From assembly GCA_903813345.2 (NCBI GenBank), contig CAIIXF020000004.1, positions 14,205,196-14,269,195 of the forward strand: DNA of 64,000 bases, written 5' to 3'. Under the pieces are notes generated by a model. That model worked only from the letters and a program-made list of their open reading frames with translations. It searched no databases and was not told where the DNA came from. Source of the stretch: Owenia fusiformis (taxonomy: Eukaryota; Annelida; Polychaeta; Sabellida; Oweniidae). The position numbers and the translations under genes are program-made. Positions 48,801 to 62,085 of this stretch are shown here, piece by piece; the first letter of the stretch is position 1; every line of letters begins with the position of its first letter.

Positions 48801-51800
48801 CCACAAATATAAAGTATATAGGAATAGAGTTGATATGTGTGAAAACCTTAAACTTCCCATTTTATTGGGGATGGAACTTGTGGACCATGTGTATTTCTAA
48901 CTTCTTCACATCTGCATGGATCTAAAATTGTGGCAGCCATCTTGGATTTGTCATATATGTGGACATGGTTTTGGTTGTGCTGAATTTGTTTCAAAATAAC
49001 ATTTCTTGTATACCTTCGATAAGTGAGATTGGCATTTGGCATAAAATACAGATAGTATACTTGACATTTAATGCAGTAAACAGTAATACAATTCATTCTT
49101 ACATAATAAGTGAGTCCTGACAAAAAGTTGTTATTGTGTTAGTTTAACTGGGCATAAATTACACTCATTGGCCTTGGTTTTCTTAATTGGCTTGGATAAA
49201 ATGTTGTTCTGTTTATTCAGAAAAGGAGTATAGTTCAATATACAAGTTCACATTCGTTCCATCCTTGTAGAAATGAATCTCATATTATTTCATCTCAAAT
49301 ATAGAACACAAAAAAATAATAAAAAACAAGTTTCTATTAATTGCAAAAGTTAGCTTCTATGTCATGACTGAGTTTGGGTTCCGCTTCTAGGGAAAAATAT
49401 CTATATGGAAATATCATATTGACCATTGCTATACACTCCATATTTAATCCTCCCAGTAAATAACATTGATATACAGTATACAAGTATATATGACATCGAG
49501 GATCTGGGGTTTGGGTAATGTGAGACATGAGGCCACTTGTCTTTTTGAATCTTATATTCAATATTCTTTCTTTAAACCCTCATATTTAATATTTTTGGAG
49601 TGGTAATTCAATTATGTACCTATTTTTTTATTCTTTATCCCATAGTTGAACTCTGTTCCGCTCTGTTAGGTAACATGAAAACATATTTGTGATATTTTGC
49701 AAATGCGTGGAAAAAGTGATATCTGTGGAATACGGAAAATATTTCACAGATATCACCTTTTGGCAGGGATTTGAAAACTACCACCAATATGATGTGTTTT
49801 GTTACATAGTGATTTCATGACATCACGGGGATGAATGTATGTTGTTTTGATATGTTTTGTTTAGTTTTAGAGGTGAACTATGGGAAAAATAGAACATCCT
49901 ATGAATTTTCGTGATATTGTGTTAATCCAACTCATTGATATCAATATCTGCGCTAATTCGCTATTCTAACTTGGCAAGATATTGATATCAACTCGGAGAT
50001 AAAGATAAAATCATTTAAAATCATATAATATCCTATACATATCCTTTACTGTGCCACAACTTTCTCATTTGTTATATATTTTGGCACAGGCCATCATTTA
50101 TTTTCCTTGAATTCATGCTTTTGTTCCTCGTTTTAGAAATGAGAGGAAATCTTTGATTTTCCTTGTATTTAAGTTGCTTAAAGGTTCCCCTGTGATGTTG
50201 ATAAAAGTCAATAGTAATCCATTACAGTCACAGTTGAAATGTACCCATTGCTAGCCCAGAACCTACCAAAATAGCATTTGCATTTTGTCAATATTGCCCT
50301 ATGTGCTTTTCCATGAAAATAATTTTAATCGTATCTTTTCTTCAGTATTTCATATATTACATTTTGATATATTTGAATTGGTTAATATTTATATACTATT
50401 TACTTAGACAACAATAAATAAAGAATTTTTTGTAAAAACACCAAAAATGGTATATGATCTTTAAATGACTGTTGTGTGAACATCAAAGGTCAAAATTCGC
50501 TGAAATTGTATTTTTATAAAGCACAAATAATTTTTCTTCAATATGATATGCATTATTATCAGATATCTTTGGGGGCTAAAAAGGGCCCTTAATGACACCC
50601 GTCCTTTGAATGAATCTTGATCAGTTTCGAGAGATGGACTGATTTTCATTGAAAAAGGTCCTCGGTTGCTGCCCTGATTAGACCAAATGAACACCGGATG
50701 ATGGTCAAATGACCGGATGATACTCAAACCTAGAAAAATACCCTTTAATATACTTGCGATCTTATTCGGATTGTTTTCTTTTTTGCTGTGTTATGTAATT
50801 AAACGATTTCTAATGTTTCCCCATTGGCCATTGCCTTGCATATTTGCTTTTAATACGTCTCATTTTTTTACACTTAGGCTCTTTATTTGCATGTTTGCAC
50901 CGTCTTCCTGGCGAGTCACAAATATTTGCACTGTCTTCCTGGCGAGTCACAGACATTTACACTGTCTTACCTGGTGAGTCAAAAACATTTGCACTGTCTT
51001 ACCTAATGAGTCACAAACATTTGTACTGTCTTACCTTGGTGAGTCACAAACATTTGAACTGTCTTACCTAATGAGTCATAAACATTTGCACTGTCTCACA
51101 TGGTGAGTCACAAAACATTTGCACTGTCTTACCTGGTGAGTCACAAACATTTGCACTGTCTTACCTAATGTGTCACAAACATTTGCACTGTCTTACCTGG
51201 TGAGTCACAAACATTTGAACTGTCTTACTTGGTGAGTCACAAACATTTGCACTGTCTTACCTTGATGAGTCACAAACATTTGCACTGTCTTAACTGGTGA
51301 GTCACAAACATTTGCACTGTCTTACCTGATGAGTCACAAACATCGGATCTATTTCCATTGCAGCAACGACCTCCATGTTGGATTTTCTCACTACGTAAAC
51401 TTTACTTTTAAGTTCATTCTTAAATTTCCAAAGCCTTTTAAACATTGGATCACCCGGCGAGGAATAGACTAAAATGCAGATTAAAAATATTGTTTAACTT
51501 AGATGAGAATTAATATTATTATTAATTGCTTTTCAATACCCAAAGGATGGACTTACAGAAGTTGAGGAGGGGGTATTTATACAGCTTATCAATATATTAT
51601 TGTAAGATTTGAATTTATTTGTACATGTATGATTTAAAACATTACGATTCACATAAAGTAGAATCATTAATTTGTTGATAGAAATAATTCATAATAAGTC
51701 ATAGAGTGTTACATTTGAGTAAATCTAGATCGTGAGATAACATAATCCTTGGGCTGCTGTCTGGGAAACGGACATGATAACAAACTAACCGAAAGCATCA

Positions 51801-54800
51801 CAGTAATCCAACATCATAGATGTGCCGGGGATTATGATGTAGTTCTTGGTCATTGTAAATGAATGAAGGGCATCAATTTTGTAGTATCTGGATATGGAGC
51901 TTCAGTTACAGGGTTGCATTCACCCAGTGATACATTCCCCATAATAATCTCTGCCTTAGGAATTCTCGTCTCGTTTATAACTTGGTATAAAATAAGCCTA
52001 AAAATAAATATACTTTCCCCATAATAATCTTTGCAATAGGAATTTTCGTCTCGTTTATAACTTGGTATTTCACCACCACGTCGAACACAGACCGGCGAAC
52101 TCCAACCGCCAAACATTGTCCACAAAAGGTTGAATAGCAATATGTAACGACTTCTAGTGGTGACATAGAAGGACCACATGTATAAAATGTTATAACCTTT
52201 GCATCGCTAATAACTATGAATTTAACATACGGACGCTCTTTTGAAAGCATTTTTTATGCCGTATTTATATAGTTTTTTTCAAATGATATCATTATTCGCC
52301 AACATACGCGAGTCGCACGAAAGAAGAATGCCATTCAACAATAAAATTCACTCAATATCTAATATTCCAAAACGGACTTTTAACGTACGATACACCAAGT
52401 ACTGTTTAATGGATATGACTAAAGTCATTATAACGTTCAATTCGAATCTTACTTTGACTCCAACGGACCTCCCATCCCGGCTGGTGTCAATGGTACAACA
52501 GCACCTGTTACCATCCATGGCTCCCCCGTTTCCATGTCGATTCTTTCATGTGCTGGTTGATTGATCAAAATAGTCCCCTGGGGCTGTCCTATATCCGGTG
52601 TATCCTCAAATGGGTATTCTCCCCTGCTCTCCATTGTATTTTTATTTAGGAGCATAGCTTATAGGTGAATAAAATTTAATCATATATGTAACAGTCCTAA
52701 AGAAAAAAAATTAATTCTACTAATTTTCATTGGTATATTTCAATTGATCACGATTTTATGGCCATTTTACAAAATATGTCTAATATCAAGAAATGTTAAA
52801 ATTAATATCACCTTCGTATTTTTGTCTGCCTTTAGATTTTACAAGGTGACCGAAAATGACCAGGTAATCCATACAAAAAAATAAGTAAAAAACAAACAAA
52901 TAGGGCAATCTTTACCTTGATGATATTCCGTTACTGCCAAAATCTCCTCGTCTGGCTTCCAGAAAGTGACACATGGATTGGTATCTAGCTTATCGGGAAA
53001 TAATGCCTGGTTCTCGATCATTCTAGTATAATTCTGAAAAAATTGTGAGAACCTCAAAAACCAATGCTTTGTCATTAAAAGGTTAAGTTGCACCCATTTG
53101 GGAGAACTCGCGTCGAACGTAAATGACCCCCAGGAATTGTTGTCCCTCTCTTAATTGGCTTAAACGGGGACGTTATTACAACGATTTCCCCAGACCTTCA
53201 TACCCAATCTGGCAAATAAAGACAAGTTGTGATGATCCTCCCATACTTAATACAATGTTATGTGATTATTCTGGAGGATTATCACTTTGTTTAAATTGCT
53301 CTTACCTTTATTTATCAATTATGTTTGTAGATACTTCATAATTCAGGAGTTTGTTCAGAATTTTCTTATTTCACTACTTCCTTGTTCAGCCATGTTTGTT
53401 GACGGTCTCATTGAAAAGTTTATATTGTAAGGGATAGATTGGTAGGTCAATTATACGAGTTGCTTGTAATTTTGTCACCCATATAGATCTGATTCTGCCT
53501 TTAAGCGATTACATTTTACTTTGAGACTATAAAAGTTTGGCTAGATTTTAACTTGAATATGTTGTAAAGTGCTTTAATAATTAAATAGATCGATCATGTA
53601 AATTGTATGATTGTGTTTGATAGCTTATTTGACAACTTATTATGTATTTAAACATGGTTAATGGGGGCTATTCGAGTTAGTTTTTTTATTTGCCCCGGGT
53701 GCCTTGATTTCAAGTTACTATGGCAACCATTTCTTATCTAATGTTTCTGTTATTCTAAATATTGTTTGCTTGATTAATAAAACATTCCATGCTGCACATT
53801 CTGTGAAAATTTCATTTGAAAATATTGAAAAATAAAGAAATAAGAGAGATATTATGAGAACTTTATGATCAACCCTCGTATATCATCTTTTTAGATACAC
53901 TAACCTAAGTGAACGGGTTGGTAAGGTAATGGAATTGCTTTTACTTTAAAACAGAGAAACTGTTTATACTTTTTCCTTGTTGGTGAATCTTCTGATTTCT
54001 CTCACTCATTTAGCTTCATTTACATTAGCATAAATTCATTTAAACCATGTTAAGGGTTATTATATCAGGTTCAAAAAGAATATTCAGGGCCATTTTGTAT
54101 GAATACGACTTTGATTTCAATCTGCCTGGTCACACCTTGTCTCAAATGTGGCTGTACATATTTATATAGCAGATTGATTTGAACTTTCAGAACTGTATTT
54201 CTAATTAAACCTTCATAAGCATTGAGTGAGCTACGTGTACATTCTTGTGAGAAGCATTTCTGATTCATTTGACATTTACAGATTGACTTACATGTAGATT
54301 TAAGATTCAATCGCCAACTTGATATTTTTGGCTTTATCTTATATAATTTGAGGGAAATATCTGCTTGCCAGTGTTGATTATTTGAGTTACTACAATATTC
54401 ATACTTAAAATCTACATTTTGAACTGAAAATTTGAGAGAATTACCAGCTATTTATTTCACTTTTATATGTATTGCAACTGCCTAATGTATTCCATATTAT
54501 TGTTTTTATGATGACAATACAACCCATCTTTTGCCTGTATTGAATTAATTAGACAGGTCATTTTACCAAGTGAGGAAAACTGGCAGGCAGAATTAAGAGT
54601 AGCAAGTTACGTTATAGTTTGCATTGAATTTTCTAGATACACTGAATTTCATAAGTGTATTTGACTGAAAATAACGTTACTTTCTGTTGTATTGCATAAC
54701 TGACGGTAAATCTATGTAGAATTGTATAACCAAACACATGTATATATCTTGAAATAGAGTTGAATTATATTCATTTTATATAATTTCCCATTACATTCTC

Positions 54801-57713
54801 TGTTGTGTTTAATGATTGTGTAAAGTGAATGTGGATATAGATCAGTGTTTAAAAAGTCCCCCATTCCCATATATTTTACAATCTATTATCAAGCTAGACC
54901 ATTAGAAATCCAAATACTTGATAGCTGGGTAACCCAGGACCACGCTACCCAACACCCTGGGTTGCCACAAAGTGAGGTGAACATAATACATAAAAAGTAC
55001 ATTTAAATCTAACACACGTGGACATTAAAATATGGTGATAATGATCTTTCATCTGAAACTAATAGCAACATTTGACTTCATAAGCTCAATACATCCTTAC
55101 CAATAGCTACTAGCCCCGGAATATTTATCTTTAATCACAGTTAATATTTTGTATTAATAAGTATGTAACAATAGAAAACGACACAAATATGTGTTAGTTT
55201 ATAACTATATATACTTACATAAGGTGAAAAGATAGTGGTCCAACTAACTTGAGATCTCGCCCAATCATTGTCAAAACTTTTCCAAATGTTGTAACCTCTC
55301 GTATCGTAAAACCTAAAAATAACAAACGTATATGAAATGGAATTTTGAAAATTAAAACTTCATGAATAAATATTCATTTCAAGGTGAACATATGTAATCA
55401 CAAGAGGCAAACGGGGGATATATCAAAAAATGAAAAAAAGATTTAAATAAATAGAAAAGAGAGAATGCCAGAATACAATTAAAGTAACGAAAACCGAGCA
55501 TTCCAAACAATAATCAACTCACAATTCACTAATTAGCAAAACCATACGTCACCTTTCTCCGACCTTACTTGAATCATTCACCCGAATCCAAAAGACTATT
55601 TTTTTTATTTATTTACTCAATTTATTTGTATCAATATAATACAGTTTATTACAAAAGTTGCTCCTCAATCGCTTTTCAGCATTGTAGAGGAGCAAAATAA
55701 ATGAAAAATAAGACAATACACAACAAATGTGTTATGCTTTGAATGGACCAAGTTTGAAGAATACGGTGCAGTATGAGACTCGTAATCCTTGATTTTCAAA
55801 CATCCGGTAGGTCAAAAATTCAAATTAACGGTCGAAGTTAGGACCGCGTGATATAGTCTCTGGTTTAAACGTTTCTAAACATTGTACGACACATTGACCA
55901 GAATATAGCGTTAACATTATTTCTTATCCACTAAGCATACTCACAAACGTAAACATTATGTAATTCAAAAATAAATAAAGCATACTTGTTGGTAAACTTG
56001 ACTTCGCCATCAGTAATATAATACATTCCTGCTCCCCCAACACCGTCGAACCAATGCTCTATTCTCTCCATTGGATTAGGACTGTCAAGGTTACCAAATG
56101 AACCCCCAACCTGGCGTATGAAACGGCCTAGAATAAATATAAATAAACATAAGATAACATATTGTATGCTGAAATCTTGAAAAAGACTTGGGGATACAAG
56201 TCGAAAGCCTTGATCTAATAAAAAGTTCTCTGAAGAAATGAATAAAGTTGTTTTAGTAAACATAAATGACAGTTAAGAAACAAACTGCATACAACTGTAT
56301 CACCCTGTAATAATACTTTTCTAGGTTATTTACCATCTTTAACGGAACATAGTGTACTAAAACAGTTTTAGATATTTAATTCATCCTTGGTCCAAGAGTA
56401 TTTCACATGATTTATTCGATAGTGAAAGCATTATAGTGAAACCCTGATCTTGAAGCATGGCTTGTCTGGACGTTCAATTTTTTAACACTTGAACACTTTT
56501 CAATTGAAAAGGACTCTCGATTGATTAAAAGAAAGGTTCGCTGATTTCATTCGCATGACCTAGCTCATTATTCTGATTTAGTTTTCATCAGTAAGTGTAG
56601 ACATCAAGCTTGCATGTTTGTATATATACTCCTAAAAGAAAGTTAAGGACCAGTGATTTTCCTCATAGGTTTACATGTTAACCCCCATATTTGTTTGAAC
56701 GACTATTTTCTGGGCTTGGATCAAAAGAAAACCCGATAAAGTAAATACATCTGTATCTTGATTCTATTCCCTATAAAGTCTGCAACATTTAAATGTTATA
56801 TCTCCATTATATTGGGTCAAAATTTGATGTCAAAATTGATGAATTTCATGAAATTTAACAAAAAGCAGATCCCATGTTAAACAAATGGGGAATGGTGGCT
56901 AAGGGGCAACTCACATTTTGGGATATCTATTCAGTGAAACATTTGTTAAAAAAACTTTCTGAGTAGAAAATCGAATGATTTTACATTTTACATGCTAAAT
57001 GTCTAGCTTATATTGGTAAAATTAGCGATACATAGTAATTTTGACCACTTCACTGACCACCTGTGTTATTTCAATAAAAGGATCCTTAAAATAATTTTTT
57101 CTAAATTTCTTGAAATTCATCAATTTTGATATCAAATCTTGACCCAATGTAATGGAGATATAACATTGAAATTTTGCGGACTTTAGGGAATAGAATCAAG
57201 ATACAGATGTATTTACTTTATCGGGTTTTCTTTTGTTCCAAGCCGAGAAAATAGTCGTTCAAACAAATATGGGGGTTACCATGTAAACCGATGAAGAAAA
57301 CCACTGGTCCTTAACTTTTTTTGAGGAGTATATAACTCACTTAAAAATGAATTTGATCTGTGTTTAATTCATAACGCTAGCCTGTGATGCACATTGCGCT
57401 AGGCAGCGCCCAATGTAACTACTTTTTAAGACACCAAAATCTGTAAGTACTTTGCCGCATGAGAATTGAAATAAATGAACTGAACTGAACTTGGATGATA
57501 TATTGGAATCTCAAATTATGGCTGGGTCAATATATACTGTAACTTACCCTTTATCCAATTTGGAAATTCTCCACTAACCCTTGTGACAGATGCATTTGTA
57601 AATTCAGTCATCAGTGTCTGAAAGCCAACCTTTGCATGGTTATTTACACCTAAACAACCCATGATACACAGCAAACATAGCTGGAACGCGATCATCAGCA
57701 TATTCATCTCCAT
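45851..57713 (-). CDS. Carotenoid oxygenase-like, copy A, 11 exons, one frameshift
   Basis: Exons: 57713-57548, 56127-55986, 55312-55219, 53033-52916, 52657-52453, 51997-51790, 51468-51326, 48058-47957, 47398-47207, 46729-46582 and 46044-45851. Sites and phases match copy B. Exon 6 is 208 nt instead of 203: a 9-bp in-frame insertion (after GECN) and a 4-bp deletion near 51865. The deletion shifts the frame just at the second iron-ligand histidine and gives TGA at 51852-51850. Everything else is intact: signal peptide (MEMNMLMIAFQLCLLCIMG), EHWFDG, PAHERIDMETGE, THQLNAYE with CAG at the exon 7 end, EPIFIPRPGATVEDDG, PVGIHNRFYP and a GPI-type tail (DDTSSGATQTLQ then SIVLATLIALMTLLI). The family performs iron-dependent cleavage of carotenoids. 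This copy is either a recent pseudogene or carries a local sequence error. Confidence 0.85.
47514..47608. repeat. Stem-loop in intron 8 of copy A
   Basis: GAATGGTTTAAAGTGCAATAC faces TTGCACTTTAAATCATTC as an inverted repeat with a loop of about 50 nt. The neighbouring 47640-47790 carries a second imperfect inverted pair around GAGATTGTCCCC and GGGGACAATCTC. It is probably a small decayed MITE; no function is evident. Confidence 0.5.
48059..50888. other. Long intron 7 of copy A, no gene inside
   Basis: Intron 7 is 3.3 kb here against 0.7 kb in copy B; the extra 2.6 kb is AT-rich, largely unique sequence. I find no exon or transposon protein in it. The 32-bp array occupies its 5' end (next entry). 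Confidence 0.5.
50889..51325 (-). repeat. 32-bp splice-donor minisatellite, copy A
   Basis: About 13 units follow exon 7, which ends CAT CAG/GTAAGA. Units farthest from the exon (about 50900-50945) are degenerate (CAGGAAGACAG, no donor GT), suggesting that older units lie distal. TGACTCA occurs in most units. Confidence 0.9.
52017..52072 (-). repeat. 56-bp duplicate of the exon 6 start inside intron 5 of copy A
   Basis: The segment repeats 51938-51993 (most of the first codons of exon 6: YQVINET, then IIMG) with five or so changes. It lies just upstream of the real exon 6 acceptor. Without its own good acceptor it should not be spliced in. Confidence 0.65.
53034..55218. other. Intron 3 of copy A, no gene inside
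   Basis: 2.2 kb against 0.4 kb in copy B. It is AT-rich. AACCCTCGTA near 53870 resembles one terminus of the mariner-like element at 25403 and may mark a decayed insertion whose other end I cannot place. Confidence 0.4.
56623..57334. mobile_element. 712-bp inverted-repeat element in intron 1 of copy A
   Basis: Arms of about 230 bp (TATACTCCTAAAAGAAAG, then TTAAGGACCAGTG on the left; complement at the right end) enclose a roughly 200-bp centre. The arms are over 85% alike by eye. TA-rich ends suggest a Tc1/mariner-type non-autonomous element. There is no coding capacity. Confidence 0.75.
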
Positions 57714-59045
57714 CGGAATACTAGTACGTACTGGACTGAATTAACAACACTTAGGTCTACCAAACCCACCTTCCTTAATCTTACAAAACATGCGTTTGGT
57801 AATATATTGATCTAGTCGTGAATGTAAATGAACCAACCAAGGGAGATTCGAAGCCAGGATTCCAACTCGATATTCTTTAATCTCCAAGTGATGCGATATT
57901 GCTGATCGTGCCTGTATATTTCTACGGCTGCATGGAGAATGAACGATATTCCCCAACAAAGTAAGCGTCATTATTGACAGACATTTACCTAGCTATAAAT
58001 CCACAATCAACATTCAAAATATTTGAGCTAATAGCCATTAATTAAACCCATTGATATTTTGATCACCTCATGTGTGTTTTGATTTTCTGTTCGGTTAAAA
58101 GACCAAAACTCTAGAACTGACGCTAGTTTTGTTGGATAATATCGAGTATGAACCCCGGGAGCTAATCCTCCCTATGAATCAACATTGTCACCGCGTGTTT
58201 TCAGAAAAGCATTTCTTGTTAAGAAGGCTTGTACATATATTTCACTCTGTTGACTTTGTCAATAGTGGGGTGGTACATAGTGGACATTATCCGAGTGTGA
58301 ATTTGTTGTTATTAGTTTTATTCAGACTGCTGTGATGACCATCTTGGGACATTGTATGCAATATGGCAGCCTGGGGCTGTTTTCATACTTTAAAAAAAAT
58401 ACATGTGACATCATTATTTGATATAATTGAAATCTATAGTCAATGACAATAAAAAAAACCAAGTACTACTCTTTTATACCTTTAAAGGCCCTATATAAAG
58501 TTTAACTACTTGGGCTTATAAAGTAGTCTTACTCAATGTTATCAAAATCTGATATGTAAAACTTTTTTAATATCAAAAAATGGTTTTTAAAGACTTTTTG
58601 TGAAAAGTCACATCGTTTTTAAATAAGCGACATTTCACACCAATGCATGGCATCCATCCTCCTGTGTTTTTGAAAAATTAAAACATTTGTTGAAAATTAA
58701 GCAAGAAATGAATTCACCCAGTCAGGAAAGTGGTTCAGAGAAAAATGCATTTCGACAGTTTAGTTCTCATAGAAAACAATAGTTTATTTAAGGAATAAAG
58801 ACGCGATTGAGGTCTTTTAACAATGAACTGAATAAAAATTTCGGTCATATATTACGCCATAAATCATAAAATCTTGGTCTTTGTTACGATTCTAATATGA
58901 TAAATAGACAAGAAACATAACTATTTGCATTTATGAATTTTAGCGGTCATACATACTCCAATATAGTCCAGTTTATCAATTGTTCTTAGCTATTGTGACT
59001 TCATGTATCATATTAGCATAACTTGTAATGTCAAGATTAAAACAA
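57714..59045. other. Upstream region of copy A, no gene seen
   Basis: This should include the promoter of copy A next to 57714. I see no exon, RNA gene or clear repeat; short frames here lack any recognisable feature. Confidence 0.4.
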
Positions 59046-59049
59046 GGCA

Positions 59050-59690
59050 TTTACATGACAAAATGTCACCACCTAGTTGAAGCAAGATAAAAAAGACCCT
59101 TTTGACATCGAGGAGGTCATTAAAGGTCAAATTTATTTTGACCTTGAGAATGTCATTGAAGGTAAAATCTAGACCTTTTTGAGCTTTTTTGGCCTTAAGA
59201 AGGTCATTGAAAGTCAAATCTCAAATCGGAAGTCAGGTTTGAACTTCTGATAAAAAATCGATCAATTTGAAGCAAGTTGAAAAATACTTTTTTGACCTTT
59301 TTTGATCTTGGAAAGGTCATTGAAGGTCAAATCTTACATATAAAGTCAGATTGAGAATGTCATTGAAGGTCTAATCTATAGTCAGATTTGAAATGTTGAG
59401 AACTTGTAGATGATTATGAAAAATTGGTCAAATTGAAGCAAGTTGAAAAAATACCTTTTTGACCTTTTTTGACCTTTAAAAGATCATTGAGTGTCAAATC
59501 TCATTATTGAAAGTCAGATTTGAACTTCTGATAACTTATAGATAAATTTGAAAAAATCGAACAATTTGAAGGAAGTTCAAAAATACCTTTTTGACCTTTT
59601 TTACCTTAAAAAGGTCATTGTAGGTCAAATCTTAAATATAAAGTCAGATTTGAACTTTGAAAACATGTAGATGATTTTGAAAACAACTGA
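59050..59690. repeat. AGGTCA-type degenerate tandem repeat, second locus
   Basis: About five units of 110-130 bp share TTTTTGACCTTTTTTGACC, AAGGTCATTGAAGGTCAAATC and AGTCAGATTTGAACTT. It has the same GGTCA theme as 7960-9110 but a different unit. Confidence 0.7.
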
Positions 59691-61611
59691 AGTCAGTCTA
59701 GATACACTATTTGTTAAATTATTGGAAGTTGTAAGAATTTGTTACAGACACTGACCGCCAATCACCAACCACCAACCGCCGTCAAGAAACGGAGACCATA
59801 ACAATATGTAACCACTTTTTGGTGGTGACATTATAGCAAAAAGGATAAAAACTTTACACAAGGCCTTTGAAGTACGTAACTAATTAATTAGAACTTTGAC
59901 CCAATTAACTGTGTAACGACCCGAGTGCACATCTAGGAAGCTGTAGTATATAATAAGGCAGATACAGATATGGAATAAATGCTAATAAAAGGTTTTATGA
60001 ACTTAAAATGACTTTATGGTCTCAAACCTTTTAATTCGAAACTGCAATTGACAACATCCACGGAGGTTTGAAAAATATCGACCATCTATTAAGCGACATA
60101 GAAGTGCAAATTATCAAGGACCCAATGTACATGCATTGCTTAGAATTTCTATCTGTATGGCAATTATTTCACTTTGCAGGCAAACATTTTGTAGCTTTTT
60201 GTATTTATTTACAAAAGGAAAGTAAGTATCACATCGTGCGTGTGAGTTACAGTATTTTCTGATCTTTTTATTATTTTTGGTTCACAACGTATAGATATAT
60301 CAGATATAGGCATTACGGTTCTTTACACTGGTAAACTTTGCCGCATTAGATCAATTTATTCCATATACTTTGTATCATGAATAAGGAGCTTTTTATACTA
60401 GGGAATTAATCCAAACATATTTATTAACATATCGCCACTAGCAAAACACAACAGTAGAAAAGGCTAGTTTTTACAGGTGTAAAAGGGTAGGAGGTCCTAT
60501 AAAATTAAGGTGCTACTTTCCATTGATTTTTATGGTGACCTAAATACAACTCTTCCCCTTATTATCGTATCCACAATCAGGGCCAGTAAGGGCCTTTAAG
60601 AAAGGGGACCATAATCCCCAGGGGACCATAATTTCTTTTACACCGGCAAAATTATTCCAGTGGACTGTTATGCATCTGCTGTATAAACAGTCTAAACTAC
60701 GTATAATATTTAGAAGTGTTTAAACAAACGAATTGTTTGAGTCAAATAGAGTAAGAATTAATTACAAAGCCTAACTTAAGAACAAGAACCGCCAGAGTAA
60801 TTTATCAATCACAATCGAAAACTACAAGCCCAATGGACGTACAAGTTACAAGATTAGTATACTGAAGTCTGTACAACAGATAATGAAGAGCAAAATATTC
60901 ATTGTACACTGGCATATAATAATGTCAATAAACTTACTTAAATTGCTAGCTTGGTGACAAAAACATTTGAACGTTGAAGGTGGAACGCTTTTCAGATGCT
61001 CAAAACATTAGTTTTTTAAATCAAGATATAGTAACTTAGATATACACGCCCGGTGATGGTAAAATGGGACGGGGGGGGGGGGGGGGCAGTCAATTTCTGC
61101 TAGACTTTTTTTTCTGAACTATTTTTCTCAAAATAATGGGATCATTCACTTATACGAGACTGGGCCAGAAAATTCCTTACCAGATATTTTACTTTTTTTG
61201 GCTCACACGTGGCACACGGCCTTTTGGATTGACTAAGCGTCCATTGGCCCGTCGGTCCATCTGTCCGTCTGTCAACATTGACCTCACAAATTAAAACTGC
61301 TATTCGTAATAGCTCATATCCACTTTCATTAATGTATATCCATAATGGCTATTTGATCTGTCATCGCCATTTTCAAGATTTCTTTAAATATCAGACACTT
61401 TGTTAAAGTAAACTTTCAACTGAATAGTTGCTGCATGTGCAACATATGTTCTCTGACGATTTCAAAGCTCTAGGAATTACATAGTTTGATGTTTACTCTT
61501 TAACATTTTCTGGGTTCTTTCTTATGTATGAAGTCAATGGAAAATTGAAGCGTGATCGATGATGCCATCTTGCGAGGAGTAAATCGCCAGTCTTTAGACA
61601 TCACACCGGAA
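59691..61611. other. Intergenic, no supportable gene
   Basis: One exon-like stretch (TTGCAG/GCAAAC to GGAAA/GTAAGT, about 60178-60222) has splice-like borders but no partner exon. A run of about 18 G lies at 61069-61086. Confidence 0.35.
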
Positions 61612-61745
61612 TAGCCTGACAACGGTAGAGTCAGATACCGTTGTCACAAATGGCGGACATAACCGTCGCTTCAATTCTTTAATCACTTGGTCCTCGTTTC
61701 AGGACTTTATCGTTGCTTAATCTGTGCATGTATTGAAGGGGTGAC
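61612..61745. mobile_element. Single end of the P-intron MITE family
   Basis: GTTGTCACAAATGGCGGACATAACCGTCGCTTC and the following sequence, taken in short pieces, match the right arm of 18051-18307 (inverted). The other end is not present here. Confidence 0.55.
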
Positions 61746-62085
61746 AAGGCCTGTAGAGAGAAAATTCAATTTTTCTGACCTATCGGGGCAATCTTTGGCT
61801 TAACATCCACATTTGACATACCTATTTTCTCAATTCTGTAAATTAAGTTTAAAGCTTCTATAGAGGGAGTCCCCCTTATATATTTTTAAGATTCACCATG
61901 TTTCAAGAGGAATAAAAATACACACCAGTAATCTGACTCTTATGGAACAAGTTTGATGAAAAACGGTGCAGTTTGAGACTCACAATCCTTGATTTCCAAA
62001 CATCTGGTAGGTCAAAATTAAAATTAACGGTCGAAGTTACTACGGCGTGCCATTTAGCAAAAGCGGACGTTGCCTTCACCCAACC

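Noticed and set aside
60068-60262. Possible coding exon with splice-like borders
   Set aside because: No partner exon, no recognisable domain and no paralogue in the window.
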